DNA of 64,000 nucleotides from Charina bottae (Eukaryota > Chordata > Lepidosauria > Squamata > Charinaidae): NCBI GenBank assembly GCA_023362775.1, contig JALMGJ010000004.1:84391798-84455797 (forward strand), read 5' to 3'. Under the pieces are notes generated by a model. It made no database searches, was not told where the DNA came from, and worked only from the letters and a program-made list of their open reading frames with translations. Positions within the stretch are counted from its first letter, which is position 1, and every line of letters begins with the position of its first letter. The translations under genes were made by a program, and so were the position numbers. Shown piece by piece: positions 1 through 10,008 of the stretch.

Positions 1-663
1 ACACACCTGCATGAATGCACACACTACTCTGTCTCTCTGTGTGGCCAGGAATGCCTTTAGCTACCTTTATCAGTGTAATTGATGAGGGCTTGGGATATCC
101 AACTGGGTTAACTTCCAGGTAGATGATTGAAGTTCATTTTATGAGGAGTCACACTTGAAAGGAGACTGGAAACAATAGCAAAAACCAGGAGCCTGAATGT
201 TCCCTTGGTGTACATTTTGCAAACCACGTATCTTAGGTTAACTGTACTAACTTCTGTTTTGTTTCAGGATAAAGCCAAGGTATTGCTATCTCCCTAAAAG
301 CCTTAAATAATTTAGCTCTACAAACCTCTTATAGGCTACAGTAAACCTCGAAGATCCTCTCATCTGACCCAAATTTAGAAGGGTCCTATTATGGGAATAT
401 GAGATAAGAGGTTTGTCATGATGGTTAACCTTATTACATTGGCGGCAACCTTATTACCATTATACTTTTGATGGCATTTAATTTGGAAAGAAACGATAAA
501 GTATAAAAAATCAGTACAGTTTAAAAACAATTCATAATTAATTTCTATTTATTTCACAGAAGTGACCTATTAAAAACTAAATGTTCTTTTCATCCCTAAA
601 GGTGCTTAGGTAGTGCTGTTATTGATAGTATTAGACTAAGAATGAAACAATAGCTTTTATAGT
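1..663. other. Intergenic DNA, nothing recognised
   Basis: AT-rich non-coding sequence without a recognisable repeat, RNA gene or plausible exon. It lies about 24 kb upstream of the only host exon in the window. Confidence 0.5.
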
Positions 664-676
664 CAAAATAAAATAT

Positions 677-905
677 CCAATAGAAGAGAATATATGTAGT
701 TCAGGGTTGAACTGTGGAATCTTTGGTGCTCTCTGAGCTTGGTTGTTTGCTTGCTCCCTGTTTATATACAATAGCTTTCCCTGCCATAAGCTGCTGTATA
801 TAAACAGGGAGCAAACCCCACACTCACTAGCACTGATGATGTTACCTAGCTGGGTAATCAAACATCTTCAAGCAAACAACCAAGGTCAGAGAGCACCAAG
901 GACTC
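677..905. mobile_element. Inverted pair of Penelope-like element (PLE) ends
   Basis: Two copies of one sequence face each other. The segment around 722-768 is the reverse complement of 794-900, but the left copy lacks about 60 bases that the right copy has. The shared parts include a TATA-like TATATAAACAGGG and the GGTCAGAGAGCACCAAGG-type end that I associate with vertebrate PLE tails. The unit is flanked by a 13-bp direct repeat CAAAATAAAATAT (664-676 and 906-918), which looks like a target-site duplication, so the pair probably inserted as one event. PLEs commonly carry inverted, truncated companion copies, which fits. The family call is by eye; a palindromic MITE is the alternative. Confidence 0.55.
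833..863 (+). ncRNA. Hammerhead-ribozyme-like core, decayed
   Basis: A perfect CTGATGA (833-839) is followed by a 6-bp hairpin, GTTACC (841-846) with GGTAAT (853-858) including one G-T pair, and then CAAAC where a hammerhead needs GAAAC. One extra base (T840) sits at the base of stem II. PLE ends in animals are known to encode hammerhead ribozymes. Here the essential G12 appears to be C, so this copy should be inactive. Stems I and III were not resolved. Confidence 0.4.
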
Positions 906-918
906 CAAAATAAAATAT

Positions 919-1360
919 AAAATATCACTATGGAATAACCCTATCTTAACCTTCAGATTTACCTCCAAAGCTTGTTCTGAGTTCTGCTAAAACCAGCAGT
1001 AGACTTTAAATAGTAACACAGTAATTAGGAAACTATCCTCTCCTCCCAAAGAAGAACATATTACCTTCTGTTTGTTGACATAGGGATGGCACAGAAAAAC
1101 ATTGTTTTTCTAATAAAGGAATTCCTTGGGACTCTATTGGAAGAAATGTTCTCCTTTAACTGTTTTCTTTTTTCTCTTACTCCACAAATGACTTAATAAT
1201 ATCCATGTTTGTTTTACATCTTTTCTTTTCTTAATTGTTTACCTATGCATTTGTCTATTAAATTTACAAGATACAATTGTAAAGCAAAAAGTAAATTACA
1301 GTCACATATAGACACACACATTAACAAATTAACAATTAGCAATTAACAAAATAAATTAAT
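919..1360. other. AT-rich spacer
   Basis: No repeat family or coding potential recognised. Short TTAACAAATTAACAATTAGC-type low-complexity repeats occur just before the SINE at 1361. Confidence 0.5.
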
Positions 1361-1576
1361 TTTTTTAATCTGTTCAATTGTGTCCGATTCTCAGAGACTG
1401 CCTGGACAAGTCCCTGCAGTTTTCTTGGCAAGGTTTTTCAGAAGTGGTTTGCCTCCTTCCTAGAAAGTGACTGTCCCAAGGTCACCCAGCTGGCTTTGTG
1501 CCTAAGGCAGGACTAGAACTCATGGTCTCCCGGTTTCTAGCCTGGTGCCTTAACCACTACACGAAATTGGCTCTCT
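1361..1576 (-). mobile_element. tRNA-derived SINE with CORE-like body and BovB-type tail
   Basis: Read on the minus strand it starts with a tRNA-like head (A-box-like GGTGTAGTGGTTAAGG context near 1555, B-box-like GAGTTCTAGTCC near 1522). A body with GGTCACCCAGCTGG on the plus strand follows, the MIR/CORE-SINE-like segment. The tail reads GAATCGGACACAATTGAACA and resembles the BovB 3' end, then an A-run. The same family recurs at 12675, 16263 and 32590. The shared tail implies mobilisation by an RTE/BovB reverse transcriptase (inference). Confidence 0.75.
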
Positions 1577-2317
1577 CAAGGTAAATTAAAAATTAGCAAA
1601 TGAATAAATATATATTAAAATAAAGAAGGAAAATCCAACAAGAATGCAAAGGATGCAAGTATGGCCTTTCTAGCCTCATTTTTATGTATTTAATAACATT
1701 TAAGAGACAGGAAAGGAAAAGTTCAGAATTCTAAGGCAAAACATGCATTATTGACAAATTATCTACACCACATATCAACTGAAACTGGATGAGACTGAGT
1801 AAAAGAAATGATTCTAATGTCTTTCTTTGGCTAAAATTACTTTTCCCAATATAAACAGCTGTTGTGAAGATTTATAATTATTTAATTAACCTACTTTACT
1901 CTTTGTGAAATGTGATAAGTATAAAAACAAAAGACAGATCAGATTTGGCAGCAGAGGAGACAAGAATGCAAAAACACTCTTCCAGGGACGAACATTTGTA
2001 GAAAGGAGATTTCTGTTTTCCAAATTTAGGCATGGAAAGAAAGTTACTGTATATTTGTATTCATGCTATATTTGTTTCCACTACTTTGCACAGTGAAAAA
2101 ATGCTGTTTTATTGAATCTGAATTGTATCACAAATAAAAGAATTCTGAAAGAATTGCAGGCTAATAAGCAAAACAAAGGGCCAGATGTTAACTATTGGTC
2201 TTATTCTCATGACTTCTGTGTTAAACGGTGTTATCTAAGTATCTATCCAGAAAGCTAAGGAGTTAGTGGGAAATTTGCTTTACTATCTTTTAGGATTAGG
2301 GAGTATACAGTATGCAT
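1577..2317. other. Non-coding spacer
   Basis: AT-rich sequence with no recognisable element. A short ORF at 1905-2096 has no family signature and I do not consider it a gene. Confidence 0.5.
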
Positions 2318-3237
2318 ATAGATGGATGAAGTACCATCTATATGCTGTTGATACTCAGCTGTATATTTCCATCCTGGGTGAAGTAAGTGATGCGGTCGCC
2401 ACCCTATCTCAGTGCCTGGGGGCTGTGGGCACCTGGATGAGGAACAACAGGCTTCAGCTGAACCCTGGTAAGATGGAGTGGCTGTGGATTGATGGCCGCT
2501 CGGAATCTAGGAAGTTGTCATCCTTGGTTCTGAATGGGGTGGCATTGCCCCACTCGGAGCCAGTGCGGAATTTGGGGTTTTTCCTGTTTGATGAGCAGGT
2601 GGCAGCTGTGGCCAGGAGGGCCTTTGTGCAACTTCAGGTTGTGCACCAGTTACGCCCATTCCTAGACCGAGATGCCCTCCAAACAGTCACTCATGTCCTT
2701 GTCATCTCCCATATAGACTATTGTAATGCGCTCTACATGGGGCTACCCTTGAGGAGTATCCAGAAGCTTCAACTGGTCCAGAATGCGGCCGCGCAGACAG
2801 TTATTGGGGCCAGAATATTGGCACATCTGACACCTCTGCTGCGTGAGCTGCATTGGGTACCAGTTTGCTTCCAGGTCCAATTCAAGGTGTTGGTCATCAC
2901 CTTTAAAGCCCTACATGGCATAGGGCCAGGGTACCTGAGGAACAGTCTCATCCCCAGAACATCGACCCGTCCCACCCAATCAGTCAAAGAGGGCTTGCTG
3001 CAGACCCCATCAATTAAATAGTTGTATCTAGTGGGGTCCAGGAGGCGGGCCTTCTCTGCAGTAATGGTAGTAGTACCCTTTGGAACATCTTACCCCTAGA
3101 GCTGAGGCGGGTTTCCTTGCTCCTGACCTTTCTAAAAGACTTAAAAACCTAGTTCTGCTGGCTTGCCTGGGAGGGTAATGCCAACAGTTCCTCTTGGGGA
3201 TGGCTGGTCCCATAAAGCTCCCCAGTATTACTTTTTT

Positions 3238-3312
3238 TTACATCATTTATTTATTTATTTATTTATTACGTTTATATCCCACCCATCTCCCCCACAAGGA
3301 GGGACCTCCTTA
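3238..3312 (-). mobile_element. L2 3' tail, opposite orientation
   Basis: On the minus strand this reads GGGGGAGATGGGTGGGATAT followed by AATAAATAAATAAAT, the standard L2 tail. It sits inside the plus-strand L2 copy, so it looks like a nested short L2 insertion. Confidence 0.55.
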
Positions 3313-3357
3313 TGCTTGGATTTTATATTATTTATTAATATTGTAAATTTTTATTTA

Positions 3358-3362
3358 TGTTT
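3358..3362. repeat. Target-site duplication TGTTT, left copy
   Basis: TGTTT lies directly before the 5' LTR and is repeated exactly at 8406-8410 after the 3' LTR. Five bases is the length expected for Ty1/copia integrase. Confidence 0.9.
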
Positions 3363-3819
3363 TGTTGGGGTTTGATATACCCAGGAATTTACAGCTAGAT
3401 ATAAATTATACAGAGAGGCTTGATATTTAGGTGAGAGGGGAAATATTCTGCAGAGTCACCCAATTAGCAGCCATTGTTGTAGGGATGATGTGTCAGTGTG
3501 TGACTCATACAACAGGTGCTTAGACTTAAGTTGGGTGTGGTGGATAATGAGAGTGACCTATAAGGTGATTGGTCAGTTTATATATAAATACAGAGATGTC
3601 CTGAATTCATTCTTCTCATTTCTTCTCATTCAACCTCTGTATGCTGTATCGTTGGTGTATCATTTTGTTACCCATGTGGAAGTGATCTGAAAATACATAT
3701 GTATATAAGTAAATAGGCTATTTTATATAATCTCTGTGTGAGTGTCTATTTACTATACAGCCTAAGGATCACTGGTGTCTAGGAGAAGAAGCAGGCCACT
3801 CCATCCGCTCGCCCCGACA
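3363..3819 (+). repeat. 5' LTR of the copia element
   Basis: It starts TGTTGGGG and ends CCCCGACA, near-perfect 8-bp inverted termini with the canonical TG...CA ends. A TATA-like TATATATAAATA lies at 3579-3590, with GATTGGTC (reverse CCAAT) about 10 bases before it, so transcription probably starts near 3610. Confidence 0.95.
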
Positions 3820-3833
3820 GGTTACGGGCTCAG
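3820..3833 (+). promoter_or_regulatory. Primer-binding site resembling the copia half-tRNA site
   Basis: The LTR is followed directly by GGTTACGGGCTCAG. The complement of the anticodon region of vertebrate initiator tRNA-Met (recalled) is GGTTATGGGCCCAG, a 12 of 14 match in the register used by Drosophila copia, which primes from a cleaved 5' half of that tRNA. There is no TGG that would pair with a tRNA 3' CCA end. The two mismatches may be decay or family variation. Confidence 0.65.
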
Positions 3834-4084
3834 AGGCAACAGAGAAGCCATAGACGACAGAAGCTTTGGACTGGCTGTGGATCGTCGGATCGTGTGCAGT
3901 CTGTGAGCTGGAAGCTTTGGAAGCCTATCCAGGAGTCGTTTCGCTATTTGGAGTGATTTGGAGCTTTAACAGGTTCCGTGCCTGCATGTGTGTTTTCTCC
4001 TACGCTTGTTTTGCAGCTGGAGGACATTCTGATAAGGTCTGTGTCTTTAATCATCGGTGTCTGCCCAGAAGGGGCTGTGGACAG

Positions 4085-6217
4085 ATGAGCGAAGTGAAGA
4101 TGTTGCCGGCAGTCAGGGGAGGTTTTCCTCTGGAAAGACTGAATAACACTAATTATTTGTCATGGGCATACAAAATGGAAATGTATCTTCGACGTGAGGG
4201 TCTTTGGAGGAGTGTACTTTGCCCTGACCCAGACCTGGATGATGAAGACGTTGTTCTACTGAATGAGAAAGCATTGGCAAGCATAATTTTATGTCTGGAG
4301 AATAGCCAATTATGTTATGTTAGAGATTGTCAGTTAGCCAATAGGTGTTGGGAAGCTTTAAAGAATGTTTATCTGAGAAGCATGCCGTTATGCAAGGTTA
4401 TGCTAACATGAAAACTTTATCATGCCAGATTAGGGGTATCTGATAATATCCGGGATCACCTGCATTATATGACAAGCTTGTTTCAGGAGTTGGCTCAGAG
4501 AGATATGCCGTTTACAGAAGCAAATAAGGTGTATGTAATTCTCAGTTCCCTAAATGAAACGTGGGATAATTTAGCTACAAGCTTCGGGTCTTTATCTGAA
4601 AGGGATTTGACCATAAATTACTTATCTGGCAGGCTCTTGGAAGAACAGCAGAGGAGGAAACAGTGTTCTAATGTAATTAGGTCTGAGCAAAACAGTATTT
4701 CTGTTAAGGAATGTTATTCTGATAAGTCTAACAATGTTTTATTTGTAAAGTGTAAATGTTTCTACTGCAAGTCTGATAAGCATTTGTTGAAACATTGTGA
4801 TAAGAAACAGAAGCCTAAAGCCAAGCCGAGAATTTCCAAGCCGGGAGACGCAGCACAGCTGTCTCTAATTATTTCAAGTGTACAAGATTTAAAGGGACCA
4901 TGGCTGTTTGACAGCGGCGCTTGTCAGCATGTAGCAAATAACCGGCAGATGTTTAAGAGTTTTAAGCAGGCTGATAGAGATCATGTTAGTCTAGCTAATG
5001 GAAGCATTGCATCTGTGACTGGTAAGGGGTTAGTGTATGTACCAGGATTAAATGTTGAATTATCAATGTTATGTGTACCAGAACTGGAGTATAATATTAT
5101 AAGTGTTTCTCAATTGGATACACTGGGTTATAATGTACAGTTTGGTAATGGTGAATGTATTGTCATGAAGGATAATAATGTTTGTGGTAAAGGTATTTTA
5201 CAGAACTGTCTTTATGAAATGGTACAAACCAGGACAAGCAGAAACCATGATGTTTCCACAATTAATAAGCCAACACATGATTCATGTGAGCACCTATGGC
5301 ATAGAAGGCTGGGACATCCGAGTTTCAAAGTGATTGAAAAGATGTCAGAAGCAAGTTCTGGAATGAATTTGAAACAATGCCAAGTGTATTTGGATTGCAC
5401 AGCTTGTAAGGTTGCAAAGTCAAAAATATATCCTGTGAGCAAATTTAGTGATAGGAAGTCACATAAATGTTTTGAATTAGTTCACGCTGATTTAATTGGT
5501 CCATTACCAGCTACAATAGGGGGTGCTAAATATGTTTTCGTTATTGTAGATGATTACACCAGATTTGGGTTCTGTTACCTATTGAAAGCTAAAAGTCAAA
5601 CATTTGATAAGTTTAGAAACTGGGTGCAGTTTGTGGAACGTAGGTATAGCACAAAGGTTTGTAGTTTACAAACTGACCGGGGCACTGAGTTTCTGAGTGG
5701 TAGTTTTCAGCAATGGCTCGATAGAAGGGGCATTGTGCATAGGAGAACCAAGTCAGGGCCAGGAGTGGCAGAACAAAGATACTCAGCATTGCAGACAGTG
5801 AAGGATTCACTTACAGCTGACTCAGGGTTATCAAGAGGATACTGGGGAGAGGCAATATTAACAGCTAATTATTTAATTAACAGATTATGGAGTGTATCTG
5901 TAAATCAAACTCCATATTATATGTTATATGGCAAGAAGCCACCATTAGCTCATTTGAAGGTGTTTGGGTGCACTGCCTATGTTCACGTGCATAAGGAAGT
6001 ACGCAGGAAGGGGCAGGCAAAAGCACAGAAGATGACGTTTGTGGGGTATGAGCCAGGGACCAAGGGATATAGGTTCACTGATGGCAGGAAAGTTGTTATT
6101 TCTAGATCAGCAAGTTTTAGTGAGCATAGCAATTGGCAGAGATTACACGGGAGTAGTGCAGTTTTTCTTCCTAGTCAGAGAAATTTTGAGTTCGCAAGAG
6201 CGGAGAGAGTCCACTGA
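4085..6217 (+). pseudogene. copia gag-protease-integrase, interrupted by one stop
   Basis: I chose the ATG at 4085; the frame is open upstream but without ATG. The N-terminal part is a copia-type Gag (NNTNYLSWAYKMEMYL). An in-frame TGA at 4409-4411 interrupts it, and the same frame continues. A zinc knuckle of CX2CX4HX4C form lies near 4757-4798. The aspartic protease motif DSGA is at about 4910. The integrase HHCC zinc region spans about 5290-5410 (LWHRRLGHPS, then CTAC). The catalytic D, D and E appear in HADLIGP (about 5480), QTDRGTEF (about 5675) and GVAEQ (about 5768). The frame ends at 6217 in unrelated residues, after a frameshift around 6170-6215. Confidence 0.92.
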
Positions 6218-7919
6218 TGTGATTAAGAAGGAAGAGGAATTAACCCCTAGTGTTCCAATGATGCAGGATGCTACAGTATTGCACAGATCTGAGAGAGTTA
6301 ACAAGGGCATACCACCTCAACGTTATACACCAGGTGATGTAAAAGCGTGTTTTATCAATTATGAACCTCGTAATTACCAGGAAGTTTTGAAGTTGCCACA
6401 ACACGAGCAGAGTAGATGGAAAGCTGCTATGGATGTGGAAATGAAAGCCATTAATTCTCATAAGGTTTTTAAATCTACTAGGTTGCCTGAGGGGTATAGA
6501 GCAGTAGGTTGCAGATGGGTGTATAAGAAGAAGACCTTAGTGAATGGTGATATTCAGTATAAGGCTAGGTTGGTAGCACAAGGATTTTCCCAGGTAAAGA
6601 ATCAGACTTATGATGAAATTTTTGCACCAACGCTAAGAGGGGAGACATTTAGGTTTGCCTTAGCAATGGCAGCAGCTGGGAATTGTGTAGTACACCATTA
6701 TGATATTACAACAGCATATTTGCATGTTGATTTAAATGAAGAAATCTATATGGCTGAAGCCCCAGGTTATGAATCAAATATTGCAGGGAGCGTATACAAA
6801 TTGCAGAAAGCATTGTATGGACTCAAGCAATCGGCATGGTGCTGGAATCTAAAGTTAGATAAGGAATTACAAAGAATGGGATTCAAGTGTAGTATAGCTG
6901 ACCCATGTCTGTATGTAAAGCAATGTGAAAATGATGAACAGATTTTGATTTTGATTTTTGTAGACGATTTGTGTTTTATAGCGAAAGATCAAAGCAGGTT
7001 AATTGAATTTACTGAAAATCTGAAACAACAATTTGATGTCAAAGATCTGGGAGAGATTAGAAATTACCTAGGCGTAGGTATTCTGAAGGTTGATGGGGGT
7101 TATGTTCTAGAGCAGTGGAAGAAAATTGAAGCACTGCTAAGAGAGAACAATATGGAACATTGCAAGGAAGTTTCAACCCCGATGACAACAGATTTTGTTA
7201 AAACAGAGACTGGAGATGATGACCAAACTTCATGTGATCAGAAACACTATCATTCAATAATAGGAAGTTTATTGTATATAGCACAATGGTCGCGCCCTGA
7301 TATCGGGAACGCAGTAAATGTACTGAGTAGATATGTAACAAAACCTACCCAGAAACATTGGCAAGGTATCAAACGTGTATTTAGGTATCTTAAGGGGACT
7401 ATTGATAAATATTTATTAATAAAACCGTGTAAGCCATTGGAATTGAAATGCTATGTAGATAGTGATTGGGGTAATGATGTACATGACAGGAAATCAATGA
7501 CAGGATTGATAATAATGTTTGGTAACACCTTAGTTGGGTGGAGGTCTCGTAAACAAAGTTCAGTCGCAGTATCAACTGCAGAGGCGGAGTACGCTGCATT
7601 ATCTGACCTATGTTCAGAGTTGATTTGGTATAGGCAATTGTTAATGGATGTAAATATAACAATTGAGGGTCCTATATGTGTATACGATGATAATGAGGCA
7701 TGTATACAGATTGCAAAGAGTGATAAAATCAGAACAAGGAGCAAACATGTTGATATCAGGTATCATAATGTTAGGAATGCTGTCAAAGAGTCTCTGATAG
7801 ATTTGCAATATTGTCCATCTGAGTGTAATGTAGCAGATGTGATGACAAAGCCTCTAAGCATAGATAGACATAGGATGTGTATATCTCAAATGTGTATGTC
7901 TTCTATTCTGTACAATTGA
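6170..7919 (+). pseudogene. copia reverse transcriptase and RNase H
   Basis: This is the continuation of pol in the +1 frame relative to the integrase, with no start codon of its own needed. The reverse transcriptase shows WKAAMDVEM, RLVAQGFSQ, YDITTAYLH, LYGLKQS and the catalytic box FVDD near 6957 (usually YVDD in copia). RNase H follows with YVDSDWGND, SMTGLIIMFG, STAEAEYAALS and SKHVDIRYH, ending in VADVMTKPL, so the end is the normal copia terminus. The frame is open to 7919, 29 bases before the 3' LTR. The shift from the integrase frame has no obvious slippery site and is probably a single indel. Confidence 0.93.
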
Positions 7920-7941
7920 AATGTAATATCTATTGTAAATT

Positions 7942-7948
7942 GAAGGGG
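7942..7948 (+). promoter_or_regulatory. Polypurine tract
   Basis: GAAGGGG ends immediately before the TG of the 3' LTR, the expected position of the plus-strand primer in Ty1/copia elements. Confidence 0.85.
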
Positions 7949-8405
7949 TGTTGGGGTTTGATATACCCAGGAATTTACAGCTAGATATAAATTATACAGA
8001 GAGGCTTGATATTTAGGTGAGAGGGGAAATATTCTGCAGAGTCACCCAATTAGCAGCCATTGTTGTAGGGATGATGTGTCAGTGTGTGACTCATACAACA
8101 GGTGCTTAGAGTTAAGTTGGGTGTGGTGGATAATGAGAGTGACCTATAAGGTGATTGGTCAGTTTATATATAAATACAGAGATGTCCTGAATTCATTCTT
8201 CTCATTTCTTCTCATTCAACCTCTGTATGCTGTATCGTTGATGTATTATTTTGTTTCCCGTGTGGAAGTGATCTGTAAATACGTATGTATATAAGTAAAT
8301 AGGCTATTTTATATAATCTCTGTGTGAATGTCTATTTACTATACAGCCTAAGGATCACTGGTGTCTAGGAGAAGAAGCAGGCCGCTCCATCCGCTCGCCC
8401 CGACA
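7949..8405 (+). repeat. 3' LTR of the copia element
   Basis: It is the same length as the 5' LTR (457 bp) with nine substitutions, about six of them transitions, and no indel. TGTTT (8406-8410), the second target duplication, follows it. Confidence 0.95.
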
Positions 8406-8410
8406 TGTTT

Positions 8411-8488
8411 TTACTGTTTTATTGTGAACCACCTAGGGTCCCTCGATGGGGGAGATGGGCGGTAATATAAATTCAAATAAATAAATGC
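8411..8488 (+). mobile_element. L2 3' end, continuation of the split L2 copy
   Basis: It reads TTTATTGTGAACCACCTAGG, then GGGGGAGATGGGCGGTAATA and an AAATAAATAAAT tail, the conserved L2 3' end. It completes the copy that begins at 2318 once the copia insertion is discounted. Confidence 0.8.
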
Positions 8489-8786
8489 TACAACAAAGAA
8501 ATATTAACTAGCATTGTATATGGTTGTGTTTACAACTTTATTTATACTGGCCACATAAAATTTTGTTTTCCCATCATCCTAAATAACATATTGTTTAGAA
8601 GTACTGAAGTCCCAGGTCTGCAACTCAGATAATTTATAAAGAGCATTTCAGAGCCTCTACAATTCCAAATGAGTTTTGAGAACTGATGGGAAGCAATGGG
8701 ATTTACTCATTCCCATTGGCAAGATGCAATGAAAAGGGCTGCACTACAAGGTTTATGCCAAATGCCTTTTAAGGGGATGGATATAT
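8489..8786. other. Spacer
   Basis: No recognisable element; AT-rich single-copy-looking sequence. Confidence 0.4.
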
Positions 8787-8872
8787 ATCTCCATCTCCAT
8801 CTCCATCTCCATCTCCATCTCCATCTCCATCTCCATCTCCATCTCCATCTCCATCTCCATCTCCATCTCTAT
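8787..8872. repeat. (CCATCT)n hexanucleotide microsatellite
   Basis: About 14 near-perfect hexamer units, shading into CTAT units at the right end. The His-Leu repeat ORF across it is only a translation of the repeat. Confidence 0.95.
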
Positions 8873-8883
8873 CTATCTACATA

Positions 8884-8909
8884 TCTTTCCAGACATGAGT
8901 AGCTGTGTG

Positions 8910-8956
<47 letters not shown>

Positions 8957-8976
8957 TCTTTCCAGACATGAGTAGC
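8884..8976. repeat. (GT)n microsatellite bracketed by 20-bp direct repeats
   Basis: A (GT)n tract at about 8913-8954 lies between two identical copies of TCTTTCCAGACATGAGTAGC (8884-8903 and 8957-8976), a local tandem duplication in which the dinucleotide tract expanded. Confidence 0.9.
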
Positions 8977-9947
8977 AGTGAATTCAACCAATGAAACATC
9001 AATTTTCTGGGCATTGAAAAGGGAAAGGGTACTAGATTCAGCCTACATTTTTATTGCTTCACATGGGCTACAATACTCTGAAGCTAATTTATGATTACCG
9101 ACTCAATGTTGTTTGATTTTAAAGAAATGATTTAAATTAAAATAGCGCATAGTTGCAACTTTGACTGTCAACATATTACTCCATTTCTTATGTTGCTATT
9201 ATTGGTGGGGGGGGCAGAGGGGAGGCAATGGGATTTTTTTTCTGTTTTGTCACCCAGGAGCAGTGCCTCAGATTTCTACCATGAGATCTGTAGGTGACAG
9301 AATTGTTTTTTTTTTCATTTGTTAAATCCTTTTGCTCAATGTTCTTATTTATGTTGCTCTGTTACAAATGTCATACAGATAAATTGTATCATTCTTTTTT
9401 ATATTTTTTGAATCTGATTCAATGTTGAATAAGACTGGAGGATGTTATAAATTTAGTTCTTATTTATCAAACAGTCAAGAACACCAAATATTTCAAATTA
9501 TGTAGAATAGAATTAAACACTGTATTGGCTGAAGACCAGATTATAAAGCAGACTGAAGTACTATGAAACTCACTCTCTTCAAATTTAGGTTTAAACCCCT
9601 TCCAGTTTCATTTAGAGCCACCTTCAAGGAGCATTGGATTCAGTGACCAACATGCCTGCTGTTATATCAGAATAAGCTTACAATCAGATTGATGTTGGTC
9701 AGACTAATAATAGTGTCCATGTGAAAATGGAGAAATCTTGGGGATAAGAAAAATCCTTAGTGTTATCACTTGCTTTACTCACTGCCTTCCAATTTCTATT
9801 TTGTGTGACTTTGTTTTATACACTACAATATGTTTCTGGCCAGACCTAATGACAGATTTTTTTCTGAGAAAGAAAGACACTCTGAACCATTTTAAAGGCA
9901 TGAACCAAAACTGCATAAAGATTCCAATTTGCAACATGGCACCTGAA
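8977..9947. other. Spacer without recognised features
   Basis: AT-rich sequence with homopolymer runs (G-run near 9207, T-runs near 9235 and 9308). The short ORF at 9738-10004 runs into an L2 tail and is not a gene. Confidence 0.45.
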
Positions 9948-10008
9948 TCAGAGTATGATCTCCGGTTGGGGGAGACGGGTGGTCATATAAATTTAAATAA
10001 ATAAGTAA
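9948..10008 (+). mobile_element. L2 3' tail fragment
   Basis: It contains TTGGGGGAGACGGGTGGTCA, then TATAAATTTAAATAAATAAG, the L2 terminal motif with several substitutions. It is short and old. Confidence 0.65.

Larger units (their letters stand above)
2318..3362 (+). mobile_element. L2-clade LINE, 5'-truncated, reverse transcriptase C-terminal part
   Basis: The open frame to 3021 encodes the end of a non-LTR reverse transcriptase. It has a decayed catalytic box (YAVDTQLY where YADDTQLY is usual), then NRLQLNPGKME, VRNLGFFL, HIDYCNALYMGLP, QLVQNAAA and LRELHWVPV, in the order seen in L2. Frame-broken coding remains continue to about 3165. The element is split by the copia insertion and its 3' tail resumes at 8411. 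It is 5'-truncated like most LINE copies. CR1 is the alternative clade, but the LHW(L/V)PV block and AAATAA tail favour L2. Confidence 0.8.
3363..8405 (+). mobile_element. Ty1/copia LTR retrotransposon, nearly complete
   Basis: A 5,043-bp element has, in order, a 457-bp LTR, primer-binding site, gag, protease, integrase, reverse transcriptase, RNase H, polypurine tract and a 457-bp LTR, with 5-bp target duplications. Integrase before reverse transcriptase defines the Ty1/copia order. The LTRs differ at 9 of 457 positions (2.0%), so the insertion is fairly recent. One in-frame stop in gag and one frameshift between integrase and reverse transcriptase break the coding region. It inserted into an L2 copy whose two halves flank it. 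Ty1/copia elements are uncommon in vertebrate genomes compared with LINEs. Confidence 0.96.

Noticed and set aside
3866..4084. Upstream extension of copia gag to 3866
   Set aside because: The codon at 3866 is TTG; the first good ATG with Gag-like sequence after it is at 4085.
8787..8872. Regular repeat considered as a CRISPR array
   Set aside because: Units are 6 bp with no spacers, in vertebrate DNA.
8696..8902. ORF with a long His-Leu repeat
   Set aside because: It is the translation of a (CCATCT)n microsatellite.
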